Assembly (NCBI GenBank): GCA_963713545.1
Contig: CAVQME010000010.1
Coordinates: 372,001-436,000, forward strand
Direction of reading: 5' to 3'
DNA length: 64,000 nt
From: CAVPLM01 sp963713545
GTDB taxonomy: Bacteria > Actinomycetota > Thermoleophilia > RBG-16-64-13
Shown: positions 25,611 to 34,348 of the stretch, piece after piece
Layout: each line of letters opens with the position of its first letter
How positions within the stretch are numbered: the stretch's first letter is position 1
The notes under the pieces: model-generated
The model's database searches: none
The model's input: the letters and a program-made list of their open reading frames with translations, nothing else
Told to the model about the DNA's origin: nothing
Made by a program: the position numbers and the translations under genes

Positions 25611-25883
25611 CTACGAGGCCGAGTCGTCCGCCGCGCCCTCGGAGGCAGCCTCGCCGCCAGCCTCCTGCTGATCGAGAGCCGAAAGGATGTCCTGCAACTC
25701 AGCTACCCGACCGCTGAGGGCAGAGAGCTCCGAGGTCAGCCGTTCGGCTGCCTGAGAGACCTTCGCGCCCGCCTCCTCGCTGAGCTCATCCTCGAGGATC
25801 AGCTCCTCGATCTCATCAAGGTAGAAGAAAGCCTCGTCCAGCTTGAGCTTGGCCTTATCCAGATTGCCGATGATCCGTTCCAA
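25611..25883 (-). CDS. Small acidic coiled-coil protein
   Basis: A 90-residue acidic protein with no recognised family. Almost the whole chain is predicted helical: heptad-like LDKAKLKLDEAFFYLDEIEEL, then an EDELSEEAG break, then AERLTSELSALSGRVAELQDI. The tail is Ala/Glu/Asp/Ser-rich. It lies convergent to otsA and divergent to the alpha/beta hydrolase. The regular heptads and sensible start support a real gene. Confidence 0.6.
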   Translation of the reverse strand: MERIIGNLDKAKLKLDEAFFYLDEIEELILEDELSEEAGAKVSQAAERLTSELSALSGRVAELQDILSALDQQEAGGEAASEGAADDSAS

Positions 25884-25976
25884 TGGTCCCTCCCTGCAGC
25901 TTCCGGTTGTATATTACACATTGTTCGCCGTTTGGCGTCATCCATGATCGGAACCACGTCGAAGGAGGCCGGCCCG

Positions 25977-26693
25977 ATGTCCTCTTCCGCCTCGAGTACC
26001 TTCAAGGTCGCTGTCTCCGACCAGGCGGCGGTGACGGTGAAGGCGGCCGTCCCCAGCGGGTTGAGAGCCGACACTCCGGCGCTGATCCTAGCCCACGGGG
26101 CCAACAACGACCTGGACCATCCCCTGCTGGCCTACCTGGCGGACCGCCTGGTCGAGATGACCAGTGTGCTTGTGGTCCGCTTCAACTTCCCCTACGTGGA
26201 GCGCGGCGCGTCCTCTCCCGACCCCCGAGGACTCCTCGAGGACACCTTCAGGCGGGTCCACGATCACGCGGTGGACGAGCTGTGCGGACCTGGAGCCCCC
26301 ATCTTCCTCGGGGGCAAGTCCCTCGGAGGCAGGGTCGCGGCCGAGCTGGTCTCGCGCGGTCGCGAGGCTGAAGGTCTGCTTGTCGCAGGTCTGATCGTGC
26401 TGGGCTATCCGCTGCACGCCCCCGGACGCCAGGATCGTCTGCACGTGGAGCCCCTGAGGCGCATCGGCGTCCCGAGCCTGTTCTTCCTGGGGACTCGAGA
26501 CCCGTTCTGCGACCTGGACTTGTTCCGTCCCCTTGTCGCCGGGTTCTCCCATCCGGGGGAGCTCTACGTCATCGAGGGCGGCGACCACTCTCTCCGCCTT
26601 CCCTCAAGCTCCAAGCGGCAACCCGAAGACGGCTACGAGGACGTCGCTCAGAAGATCACCGGGTTCATCCAGGAGGTCACCGGCGCGATGTGA
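25977..26693 (+). CDS. Alpha/beta hydrolase (KANL3/Tex30-like)
   Basis: A 238-residue alpha/beta hydrolase. The oxyanion region is ILAHGANNDLDHP, the nucleophile elbow is GGKSLGGRVAAE (G-K-S-L-G), the acid is in FLGTRDPFCD and the His in IEGGDHSLR. The pattern matches the Tex30/KANL3-like family, whose bacterial substrates are unknown. ATG 25977 is preferred to 25932 because GAAGGAGG lies 8 nt upstream. It is convergent with the EamA transporter gene. Confidence 0.85.
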   Translation: MSSSASSTFKVAVSDQAAVTVKAAVPSGLRADTPALILAHGANNDLDHPLLAYLADRLVEMTSVLVVRFNFPYVERGASSPDPRGLLEDTFRRVHDHAVDELCGPGAPIFLGGKSLGGRVAAELVSRGREAEGLLVAGLIVLGYPLHAPGRQDRLHVEPLRRIGVPSLFFLGTRDPFCDLDLFRPLVAGFSHPGELYVIEGGDHSLRLPSSSKRQPEDGYEDVAQKITGFIQEVTGAM

Positions 26694-26747
26694 GCGGCGT
26701 CGCCTCCTCCGGCGCGCCTGGCGACGGACCGGCGGCGAAGCCGGCGG

Positions 26748-27704
26748 TCAGGGTGCCGGCGGTGCCGGCTCCGCGGCCAATTCCGCCGTCTCTTCGGAAC
26801 CCAGCCGGGCGAGCGTGGTGCCGGCGAAGACAATCGCAAAGCCCAGCAGGGTCCGCACGGTCAGGCTGTCGTAGCCGACGGCGATCGACACCATCAGCGC
26901 GAACACCGCTTCCAGACTCATGAGTACCCCGGCTAGAGTGGGCGGAGTGTGCCGCTGACCGATGACCATGAGCAGGTACGCCACCAGACTCCCCATCACT
27001 CCGGTCCAGAGGACAGCGCCCGTCGCGCCCCAACCTGGGAACAGGTCGGGTTGCTCGAAGGCGAAAGAACTGGCCAAGGAGAGGACCGCGCACACCGTCA
27101 ACTGGAGCTGCACGAAAGCTATCGCACTGATGCGAGACGAGCCGTACCCCACCCCGAGGATGTGAAGAGCCCAGAAGATGGTGGCAAGCACGGTGAAGAC
27201 CTCTCCCCAGCCGAAGGTGAGCTCACCATACAGGGAGAGGAGGGCGAAACCCCCCGCGACCACGACGACCCCCACTCCCACCATGGGCGACGGCCACCTG
27301 CCGGTGAACAGACCCAGGATGAGCGGGACCATGATCACATAAAGGCTGGTCAGGAAGCCCGAGACTCCCGGTGATGTGGACTGCAGTCCGATCGTCTGGA
27401 GGGCGAAGCCGGCAAACAGGAGTACGCCTACCCCGCATCCGATCATCCACCCTCGACGGTCCAGCCGGCGCAGCCGGCCGATGCTGAAGGGAGCCAAAAG
27501 TACAGCTCCCACCAAAAAACGTAGACCCAGATAGTAGAGGGGCGTCATCTCCCCCATGGCGTACTTGACGAGGACGAAGTTGACCCCCCAGATGACCGCG
27601 GCGATCACCAACGCGGTCTCAGCGAGTAGTCGGACGCGCCTGGCCGTGCCGGGCTCATTCCCCGGCGCGCCCGGGCGTAGTTTCTTAATCGCGTTCTTTA
27701 TCAA
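26748..27704 (-). CDS. EamA/DMT-family transporter
   Basis: A 318-residue membrane protein with ten predicted helices arranged as two EamA repeats. The first repeat contains AAVIWGVNFVLVKYAM, GLRFLVGAVLL and TSLYVIMVPLILGL; the second contains FTVLATIFWALHILG, VLWTGVMGSLVAYLLM and SLEAVFALMVSIAVG. Drug/metabolite transporters of this type usually export amino acids or metabolites. It is divergent from a LysR regulator across a 338-nt gap that contains a minus-strand terminator 90 nt before the start codon. Confidence 0.88.
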   Translation of the reverse strand: MIKNAIKKLRPGAPGNEPGTARRVRLLAETALVIAAVIWGVNFVLVKYAMGEMTPLYYLGLRFLVGAVLLAPFSIGRLRRLDRRGWMIGCGVGVLLFAGFALQTIGLQSTSPGVSGFLTSLYVIMVPLILGLFTGRWPSPMVGVGVVVVAGGFALLSLYGELTFGWGEVFTVLATIFWALHILGVGYGSSRISAIAFVQLQLTVCAVLSLASSFAFEQPDLFPGWGATGAVLWTGVMGSLVAYLLMVIGQRHTPPTLAGVLMSLEAVFALMVSIAVGYDSLTVRTLLGFAIVFAGTTLARLGSEETAELAAEPAPPAP

Positions 27705-28042
27705 CTGGTTCCACCGGGAGATCCAAGGACCGGCTCCGATCGGTCTCGCACCGGGGGGGATGAGACATAAGCCACCCCGAAAGAGTCCCTCAGAAAAGTA
27801 GCATAGCCGGCTCCGTTGGGGAGGGAGCCGGCTATGCCGGGGGGAAAGCTGCTCAGCTCTACCACAATCCGGGAAGGGGGGGTTCCCTGGACCGCGATAC
27901 TTCAGTGCTCAGCATGGCAAGTATATGGTTTGTATGACCATTATTCCAATATTTTGTTCTTATATATGCTATAAACTCTCTTTATCGATTGGGGTCATTC
28001 TGCGCTAGTTACCCGCAATCGCGCGATCTCGGGGGGACCAAC
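27705..28042. promoter_or_regulatory. 338-nt divergent control region of eamA-like and lysR genes
   Basis: No gene was found. The region holds a strong minus-strand terminator (27794-27837), a G-rich tract near 27872, the inverted repeat ATGGT-N7-ACCAT (27925-27941) and an AT-rich block at 27940-27980 with -10-like TATAAA (27970-27975). The inverted repeat is the likeliest LysR-family binding site. The AT-rich block probably contains the promoters of both genes. Confidence 0.5.
27794..27837 (-). terminator. Strong terminator in the eamA-like leader
   Basis: Perfect 14-bp stem GCATAGCCGGCTCC (27801-27814) with GGAGCCGGCTATGC (27824-27837) and a 9-nt loop. On the minus strand it is followed by TACTTTTC. 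Because it lies upstream of eamA on the same strand, it could attenuate that gene or stop an RNA started in the divergent region. Confidence 0.6.
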
Positions 28043-28948
28043 GTGGAACTCACCCAACTGAAGCACTATGTCACCATCGCCGAGACCCTCAGCTTCACGA
28101 GGGCAGCCGAGGTACTGCACGTGTCACAGCCGGCTCTAAGCTACCAGATACGGCGTTTGGAACTCGAACTCGGGACTCGCTTGTTCGATCGGGGTGGCCG
28201 GAAGATCGCACTTACACCCGACGGCCGGATCTTTCTCCCCCTCGCGCAGAACGTGTTGCTCAAAGCAGACGAGGCGGTGCGCGTCTTCAAAGAACACCTC
28301 GGTGTCGAGACGGGAGAAGTGCGCATGGGCTGCAATCCGTCCGTCGCCACCTATCGAGGCCCTAGTCTGATCGCTTCCTTCCGCGAACTTTTTCCCCATG
28401 TCCGCGTGCACCTCGTCGAGGGTGACGAGCTCGAATTGCAGCAGGCCGTCCTCGAGGGCACGGTCGATTTCGCCGTGTTGACTGCCCCGGGATCACCCCA
28501 GACCCTCGATATCACCCCTTTGTCAGCGGAAAATATGCTTCTGGTGGTTTCTCTCCAGCACCAGCACGCGGGGCGCGCGACCGTGTCTCTGGCCGAGCTC
28601 AGCCAGGAGGAGTTCGTCCTGCCCACCGGCTCCTTCAACATGACCTCCCAGACGATCGACGCCTGCCGCCGAGTGGGCTTCGAACCCCAGGTGGTCTACC
28701 AGAGCGGGTCCCTCGAGCTGATCAAAGGATTCGTTAGGCAGGGGCTGGGAGTGTCCGTGCTGCCGCGGATGGCGGTAGAGGGACTGAGCGGAGAAGACCT
28801 GGCCGTCATCGGGCTCGAGGAAGGACTGACCAGAGAGCTCAATCTGATCAGAGGCAAGGATCGGGCGGCCACGGCTGCCGCCCGGGCGCTCATGATACAC
28901 GTGCGCACCCAGCTGACCGAGCGCGGGAGGCAGCAGGTTGCGGATTGA
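28043..28948 (+). CDS. LysR-family transcriptional regulator
   Basis: A 301-residue LTTR. The winged helix is at residues 1-60: ELTQLKHYVTIAETLSFTRA, then AEVLHVSQPALSYQIRRLE. The periplasmic-binding-like effector domain runs from ~90 to 295. GTG 28043 starts exactly at the conserved N-terminus (V-E-L-x-Q-L) and has a G-rich site 7 nt upstream; an in-frame ATG at 27989 adds 18 unrelated residues. It is divergent from the EamA transporter, its likely target. Confidence 0.92.
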   Translation: MELTQLKHYVTIAETLSFTRAAEVLHVSQPALSYQIRRLELELGTRLFDRGGRKIALTPDGRIFLPLAQNVLLKADEAVRVFKEHLGVETGEVRMGCNPSVATYRGPSLIASFRELFPHVRVHLVEGDELELQQAVLEGTVDFAVLTAPGSPQTLDITPLSAENMLLVVSLQHQHAGRATVSLAELSQEEFVLPTGSFNMTSQTIDACRRVGFEPQVVYQSGSLELIKGFVRQGLGVSVLPRMAVEGLSGEDLAVIGLEEGLTRELNLIRGKDRAATAAARALMIHVRTQLTERGRQQVAD

Positions 28949-28979
28949 GGAGACGAGGCAAGGTGATGAGGTCCTGAAC

Positions 28980-29026
28980 GAGAGTGGGGCTGCGCCCCGG
29001 CGTCGCCGGGGCGCAGCCCCACTCTC
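28980..29026. terminator. Perfect 47-nt palindrome, bidirectional terminator
   Basis: Arms of 23 nt (28980-29002 and 29004-29026) are exactly complementary around one central base, beginning GAGAGTGGGGCTGCG. It lies between the convergent lysR and ilvC genes and is flanked by a pyrimidine-rich CTCTCTTCC on the plus side, as expected of a shared terminator. The rest of the 159-nt gap has no feature. Confidence 0.7.
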
Positions 29027-29107
29027 TTCCGTTCTACCCGCGCGCCGCCGCGCTGAGCGCCGGCGGCCGCGTCGGTGACAGCTCCATCCGCGCCGTTTGT
29101 GCCGACG

Positions 29108-30106
29108 CTATTCCAGCTTGCCGGACTTGCCCAGCCAGGGCATCATGGCCCGCAGCTGGCGGCCGACGACCTCGATCTCGTGCTCCGATTCCTCGCGCTT
29201 GATGGCATTGTAGACGGGGCGTCCGGCCAGGTTCTCGAGGATCCACTCCCGGGCGAACTCCCCGCTCTGGATCTCCTCGAGGATGTATTCCATCTCTTCC
29301 CGAACGTCCTCGCTGATGATCCGCTTGCCCCGGGTCATGTCGCCGTATTCGGCGGTGTCGGAGATCGAGTAGCGCATCCCGCTGATGCCGTGCTCGTGGA
29401 TCAGGTCCACGATCAGCTTCAGCTCGTGCAGGCACTCGAAGTACGCGACCTCGGGCTGATAGCCGGCATCCACCAGAGTCTCGAAGCCGGCGCGGATGAG
29501 CTCGGTCACACCGCCGCACAGCACCGCCTGCTCGCCGAACAGATCGGTCTCGGTCTCCTCTTTGAACGTGGTCTCGATCACGCCGGCCCGCAGAGCGCCG
29601 ATCCCTTTGGCGTACGCTAGGGCCCGGTCTCGGGCCTTGCCGGTCGCATCTTGGTAGACGGCAAGAAGCGCCGGTACGCCCCCACCCTCGGTGTACACCC
29701 GGCGCACCAGGTGCCCGGGGCCCTTGGGAGCGATCATGGTGACGTCCACGGAAGGCGGGGGAACGATCTGGCTGAAGTGGATGTTGAACCCGTGGGCGAA
29801 CATGAGCATGTCGCCGTCTTTGAGGTTGTCGCGAACAGCGCTCTCGTAGACGACCTTCTGCACCTGGTCGGGAACGACCATCATGATCACGTCTGCCATG
29901 GCCGCTGCGGCATTGGCCGTCAGCACCTCGAAGCCGGCCGCGGCCGCACGATCCCAGGCGGCCGTGCCGGGAGCCTCGGCCACCACGACCTTCACGCCGC
30001 TGTCCCGGAGGTTCTGCGAATGCGCGTGCCCTTGGCTGCCGAAGCCGATGACGGCCACCGTCTTGCCGTCGAGAAGACTCGGGTCGGCGTCTTTTTCGTA
30101 CAACAT
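29108..30106 (-). CDS. ilvC: Ketol-acid reductoisomerase
   Basis: Class I KARI of 332 residues, second step of valine/isoleucine synthesis. The Rossmann motif is AVIGFGSQGHAHSQNLRDSG and the knotted C-terminal domain carries the metal ligands in ETDLFGEQAVLCGG and YFECLHELKLIVDLI. After the second strand the specificity loop reads AEAPGTAAW (Glu44, Ala45, Thr48, Ala50) where NADPH enzymes usually have G-L-R...S...S, so NADH preference is possible. ATG 30106 has AGGAGG 11 nt upstream. It is the last gene of ilvDBNC. Confidence 0.94.
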   Translation of the reverse strand: MLYEKDADPSLLDGKTVAVIGFGSQGHAHSQNLRDSGVKVVVAEAPGTAAWDRAAAAGFEVLTANAAAAMADVIMMVVPDQVQKVVYESAVRDNLKDGDMLMFAHGFNIHFSQIVPPPSVDVTMIAPKGPGHLVRRVYTEGGGVPALLAVYQDATGKARDRALAYAKGIGALRAGVIETTFKEETETDLFGEQAVLCGGVTELIRAGFETLVDAGYQPEVAYFECLHELKLIVDLIHEHGISGMRYSISDTAEYGDMTRGKRIISEDVREEMEYILEEIQSGEFAREWILENLAGRPVYNAIKREESEHEIEVVGRQLRAMMPWLGKSGKLE

Positions 30107-30134
30107 CCTTCTCTCTACCTCCTGTGCTGGTACG

Positions 30135-30695
30135 TCATCGCAGGGTAACACAAGCCCGCCCGAGTCCGTCCGCGCAGGCTCCTGGTCGCAACCTCTGGGC
30201 CGCAGCCCCTAGGTGGGCCGCTTCCCCCGGCTCATGGCGACATGGCCGGTGCGCATCAACTCCACCACCCCGAAAGGGCGCGAGCAGTTCCACGAACGCG
30301 CTCACCTTGTCGCGGGCGCCGGTCATCTCGATGATCAGCACCTCGCTGGAGACATCCACGATCTTCGCCCGGAAGATCTCGACCATCTGCATGATCTCCG
30401 GTCGCTCCTCGGCGCCGGCTTTGACCTTGATGAGCAGCAGCTCCCGCTCCACACTGGCGGCCGGCTCCAAGTCCATTATCTTGAGGACGTTGATGAGCTT
30501 GTGCAACTGCTTGGTGACCTGGTCGATCGGTTGGTCCTGTTCGTCCACCGTGATGGTCATACGAGAGACGTCCGGGTTCTCGGTCTCGGCCACGACGAGG
30601 CTGTCGATGTTGAAGCCCCGCCGGGCGAAGAGCCCCGCCACCCGGGTCAGCACCCCTGGCTTGTTCTCCACCAGGACCGAGAGCGTGTGCTTCAT
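30135..30695 (-). CDS. ilvN: Acetolactate synthase small subunit, frameshifted near the C-terminus
   Basis: ACT-domain regulatory subunit that confers valine feedback on IlvB. Residues 1-140 match the family (HTLSVLVENKPGVLTRVAGL, FARRGFNIDSLVV, MTITVDEQDQPIDQVTKQL, IVDVSSEVLIIEMTG). After ELLAPF the frame departs from the family. Dropping one T from the TTT at 30275-30273 restores GVVELMRTGHVAMSRG, the conserved end, and a TAG at 30211-30209, giving 161 residues. As written the frame runs on to 30135 (186 residues). This could be an assembly indel or a real late frameshift. Its ATG overlaps the ilvB stop (ATGA). Confidence 0.88.
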   Translation of the reverse strand: MKHTLSVLVENKPGVLTRVAGLFARRGFNIDSLVVAETENPDVSRMTITVDEQDQPIDQVTKQLHKLINVLKIMDLEPAASVERELLLIKVKAGAEERPEIMQMVEIFRAKIVDVSSEVLIIEMTGARDKVSAFVELLAPFRGGGVDAHRPCRHEPGEAAHLGAAAQRLRPGACADGLGRACVTLR

Positions 30696-32389
30696 CGGTC
30701 TCCCTCCGTCAAGATCATGTCACCGACGGTCCCCCCGGCCGGGATCATGGGATAGAGGTTCGCTTCGCGTCTCACCCGGATGTCGATGACCGCCGGGCTG
30801 TCGGCGGCCAGGCCGACCCGCAGGACTTCTTCCAGCTCGTCCGGCCTGGTGGCCCGCAGACCGAGGGCGCCGTAGGCCTCGGCCAGCCTGACGAAGTCGG
30901 GCTGGCACTCGATACAGGTGTGACTGTAGCGCCCGTGCCAGAACAGTTCCTGCCACTGGCGCACCATCCCCAGATACTGGTTGTTGATGATGCACACCTT
31001 CACCGGCAGTCCGTACTGGACCGCCGTAGCCAGCTCCTGAAGCGTCATCTGGAAGGAGCCGTCTCCAGCTATGTCGACGACGAGAGCGTCGGGACGAGCC
31101 ACCTGCGCCCCGATGGCTGCGGGGAAACCGAAGCCCATCGTGCCCAACCCTCCCGAGGTGATGAAATGCCGGGGGTAGCGGGCCAGGTAGTGCTGGGCCG
31201 CCCACATCTGGTGCTGTCCCACCTCGGTGCAGACGACGGCCTCACCGCGGGTGACCTCCCAGATCGTCTTTATGGCCGACTCCGGCATGATCTCCCCGTC
31301 CTCCGGCTCGCGGACCACCAGAGGGTGGTCGCGCTTCCAGGTCTCCACCTGCTCCATCCAGGCCAGATGCCGTTCGGGGGAAAGCTCCAGTTGTTTGAGC
31401 TCCACCAGCAGCGCCGCCAGCACCTTCTTGGCGTCTCCGACGATGGGGACGTCCACTTTCACGTTCTTGGAGATCTCCGCGGGGTCGACGTCGATGTGCA
31501 CGAAGCGGGCTTCAGGAGCGAATGCCTCCAACTTGCCGGTGACCCGGTCGTCGAAGCGCACGCCCACTGCCAGGATCAGGTCGGACCGGCTGATGGAGTA
31601 GTTGGCATACGGGGTACCGTGCATACCCAGCATACCCATGGCCAGGGCGTCATCCTCGGGGAAGCAGCCCTTGCCGGTGAGGGTGGTGGCGACCGGGATA
31701 TGGCCGTAGAAGGCCAGCTCGCGCAACTCGTCCGAGGCGTCGGCCGAGATCACCCCGCCGCCGGCGTAGATCACCGGCCGCTCGGCCGCGGCGATGACCC
31801 GCGCGGCCTCCCGGACCTGTTTGGGATGCCCTTTGACAGTGGGCTTGTAGCCCGGGAGTTGCATGTCTGGCAGGACCGCCGGGTCGTAGTCCATCTCCTC
31901 CCTGCTCACGTCGACCGGGATGTCGATGAGCACCGGGCCGGGCCGGCCGGTCCGGGCGATGTAGAAAGCCTCCCGGATGATGCGCGGCAGATCCTTGGAG
32001 TCCTTGACCAGGTAGCTGTGCTTCACGATAGGCAGGGTGATGCCTGTGACATCGGCTTCCTGGAACGAGTCCAGACCGATGAGCGGCCGGCTCACCTGCC
32101 CCGTGATCGCCACTATCGGCACACTGTCCATATAGGCGTTGGCGATGGGAGTGACGAGGTTGGTCGCTCCCGGACCGGAGGTGGCCATGCATACGCCCAC
32201 CTTGCCCGACGCCCGGGCGTAGCCGTCGGCGGCGTGGCCGGCCCCCTGCTCATGCCGGACCAGGATGTGGTTGAGATCGAAATCGTAGAGGGCGTCGTAG
32301 ATGGGTAAGAGGACGCCTCCAGGAAAACCGAATATGGTGTCGACCCCCTCGCGCTTCAGCGCTTCGAGGATCACTCTCGCTGCTTTCAT
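30692..32389 (-). CDS. ilvB: Acetolactate synthase large subunit
   Basis: ThDP enzyme of 565 residues that condenses pyruvate with pyruvate or 2-oxobutyrate. Visible are FGFPGGVLLPIYDAL, RHEQGAGHAADGYARASG (catalytic Glu), TGQVSRPLIGLDSFQEAD and the ThDP/Mg motif VVDIAGDGSFQMTLQELATA followed by NNQYLGMVRQWQELF. Its stop overlaps the ilvN ATG by 4 nt, giving coupled synthesis of the two subunits. The 97-nt gap from ilvD has only short GC hairpins. Confidence 0.95.
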   Translation of the reverse strand: MKAARVILEALKREGVDTIFGFPGGVLLPIYDALYDFDLNHILVRHEQGAGHAADGYARASGKVGVCMATSGPGATNLVTPIANAYMDSVPIVAITGQVSRPLIGLDSFQEADVTGITLPIVKHSYLVKDSKDLPRIIREAFYIARTGRPGPVLIDIPVDVSREEMDYDPAVLPDMQLPGYKPTVKGHPKQVREAARVIAAAERPVIYAGGGVISADASDELRELAFYGHIPVATTLTGKGCFPEDDALAMGMLGMHGTPYANYSISRSDLILAVGVRFDDRVTGKLEAFAPEARFVHIDVDPAEISKNVKVDVPIVGDAKKVLAALLVELKQLELSPERHLAWMEQVETWKRDHPLVVREPEDGEIMPESAIKTIWEVTRGEAVVCTEVGQHQMWAAQHYLARYPRHFITSGGLGTMGFGFPAAIGAQVARPDALVVDIAGDGSFQMTLQELATAVQYGLPVKVCIINNQYLGMVRQWQELFWHGRYSHTCIECQPDFVRLAEAYGALGLRATRPDELEEVLRVGLAADSPAVIDIRVRREANLYPMIPAGGTVGDMILTEGDR

Positions 32390-32486
32390 GACACGCTCCG
32401 CTGTCGCACTGTCCCGCGTCTGCTCAGACTACCGGCCGTAAGAAACCGGGCGAAGCCGGAGCCGCGACCTCCCGCGGCGGGTGAGT

Positions 32487-34166
32487 TCAGGAGTCGACGC
32501 TCCCGCCCCCCAGCACCGCCCCGGTCTCGGCTCCGGAGACGAAGGCTACGTAGCGGCGCAGCACGCCCGAATACTCTCGAGCCGGGCGCTGCCACGCCGT
32601 CCTCCTTCGTGAGATCTCTTCTCCGGTGACCTCCAGGGTAAGCGTCCGCCCCGGGATGTCGATGCTGATGAGGTCGCCGTCTTTCACCAAGGCGATGGGC
32701 CCGCCGTCAAGGGCTTCGGGCGCCACGTGTCCGATACTTGCCCCCCGGCTGGCGCCGCTGAAGCGCCCGTCGGTTATCAGGGCCACGCTATCGCCCAACC
32801 CCGCGCCCGCCAACGCCGAGGTAGGAGTGAGCATCTCGGGCATGCCCGGACCGCCTTTGGGTCCAACGTAGCGGATCACCACCACACAGCCGGGCTCGAT
32901 GGTGCCCGCCTCGATCGCCTGCATCAGGCTGGGTTCGTCGTCGAACACTCGGGCCGGCCCCCGATGCACCAGCATCTGCGGCAACACCGCGGATTCTTTG
33001 ACAACGGCCCCCCGCGGAGCCAGATTGCCGAAGAGCATGGCCAATCCGCCAGTGGAACGGTGCGGCCTGTCGAGAGGCCGGATCACCTCGTCATCCCGGA
33101 CGAGAGCGGCTTCGTACTGAGCGGCCATAGTGGTGCCCGACACGGTCGGGACCGTCCCGTCGACCACGCCGGTCGGCGCCAGCCTGCTCAGAACCGCCAT
33201 CACTCCCCCGGCCCGGTGGAGATCTTCCATATGATGGGTGCCCGAAGGAGAGAGTTTGACCAGATTCGGCGTGGCATCGGCCACTTCGTTGAAAACCTCA
33301 AGCTTGAGTTCGACTTCAGCTTCGTTCGCAATAGCCATCAAGTGCAGGACCGTGTTGGTCGAACAGCCGAGAGCCGCGTCCACCGCCAGCGCGTTGCGCA
33401 GGCTGCCAGGCGTGAGGAACCGCCGGGCGGTCCAACCCCTGCGCGCGACCTCCACCGCCGCCGCCCCACTGTGCCGGGCGAGGATGAGCCTGGCCGAGAA
33501 AGGAGCCGGGATGGTGGCGTCGCCGGGCAGGGCCAGTCCCAGGGTCTCGGTGACGCAACTCATGGAGTTCGCCGTGAACAGTCCTGCACATGACCCACAA
33601 GTGGGGCAGGCGCAGTCCTCGAGTTCCGCCAGTTCCTCCTCCGTCATGTCGCCGCGGAAATAGCGCCCTGTACCCTCGAAGACCTGGCTGAGGCTGACCT
33701 TTGCGCCCCGGTAGTCGCCGGCCAGCATGGGACCCCCCGAGAGCACCACCACGGGGATGTCCAGGCGAGCCGCCGCCATGACCATGCCCGGCACCACCTT
33801 GTCGCAGTTGGGCACGAGCACCAGACCGTCCAGGGCGTGGGCTTTGGCCATGATCTCCACAGAGTCGGCGATGACCTCGCGCGATACCAAGGAGTAGTTC
33901 ATGCCCACATGGTTCATGGCGATGCCGTCGCACACGCCGATGACGTTGAACTCAAGGGGCACGCCGCCTGCCTGCCACACCCCATACTTCACTTGCTGGG
34001 CAAGGGTGTTGAGATGCATGTGACCCGGTATCAGTTCGTTGTAGGAATTGGCGATACCGATGAGAGGCCGATCGACATCATCGCGGCCTACGCCCAGGGC
34101 GCGCAAGAGGGAACGGTGCGGTGCCCGGGCGGGACCGGAGAAGAAACTCTGATTGCCGCTATTCAA
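32487..34166 (-). CDS. ilvD: Dihydroxy-acid dehydratase
   Basis: Fe-S dehydratase of 559 residues. Cluster-ligand regions are LVPNCDKVVPGM and CACPTCGSCAGLFTANSM; the N-terminal PHRSLLRALG and IGIANSYNELIPGHMHL are typical. The TTG at 34166 is chosen because GAGGAG lies 6 nt upstream and the length fits the family. A longer ATG reading (34241) would begin within the promoter/operator palindrome, upstream of the predicted transcript start. It is the first gene of ilvDBNC. Confidence 0.93.
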   Translation of the reverse strand: MNSGNQSFFSGPARAPHRSLLRALGVGRDDVDRPLIGIANSYNELIPGHMHLNTLAQQVKYGVWQAGGVPLEFNVIGVCDGIAMNHVGMNYSLVSREVIADSVEIMAKAHALDGLVLVPNCDKVVPGMVMAAARLDIPVVVLSGGPMLAGDYRGAKVSLSQVFEGTGRYFRGDMTEEELAELEDCACPTCGSCAGLFTANSMSCVTETLGLALPGDATIPAPFSARLILARHSGAAAVEVARRGWTARRFLTPGSLRNALAVDAALGCSTNTVLHLMAIANEAEVELKLEVFNEVADATPNLVKLSPSGTHHMEDLHRAGGVMAVLSRLAPTGVVDGTVPTVSGTTMAAQYEAALVRDDEVIRPLDRPHRSTGGLAMLFGNLAPRGAVVKESAVLPQMLVHRGPARVFDDEPSLMQAIEAGTIEPGCVVVIRYVGPKGGPGMPEMLTPTSALAGAGLGDSVALITDGRFSGASRGASIGHVAPEALDGGPIALVKDGDLISIDIPGRTLTLEVTGEEISRRRTAWQRPAREYSGVLRRYVAFVSGAETGAVLGGGSVDS

Positions 34167-34223
34167 GACAGGCTCCTCGTGACGGGGCGATGGATCATCC
34201 GAGACGATACCCTTGCAGTGACC

Positions 34224-34255
34224 GTCTAGTTTACTAGACATAGGCATCGAATCAA
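34224..34255 (-). promoter_or_regulatory. ilvD promoter with overlapping palindromic operator
   Basis: On the minus strand TTGATT (34255-34250), a 16-nt spacer, then TAAACT (34233-34228). The perfect palindrome GTCTAGT-tt-ACTAGAC (34224-34239) straddles the -10 element, the usual place for a repressor. The divergent aminotransferase gene starts at 34349 and could share the control. Confidence 0.5.
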
Positions 34256-34348
34256 GGCAGAGACGTGCCCGCCGTGGTACGCTCGGCGGACAGCGAAAAG
34301 ACCCTTCCGCACGCTGTTCCGAGCGGACGGACATGAAGGGGAGGAACC

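Noticed and set aside
27811..27826. ACGG in a hairpin loop upstream of eamA, suggesting a mini-ykkC/guanidine-II riboswitch
   Set aside because: That class needs two small hairpins each with an ACGR loop; only one is present and it is a long terminator stem.
27838..27900. T-box-like CTGGACCGCG on the plus strand
   Set aside because: The consensus TGGNACCGCG needs one more base, no Stem I is upstream, and the terminator precedes rather than follows the motif. No aminoacyl or amino-acid gene follows.
34167..34334. Longer ilvD starts (ATG 34241 and upstream)
   Set aside because: They place the palindrome and -10 element inside the coding region and add sequence not found in the family; TTG 34166 has a good ribosome site.
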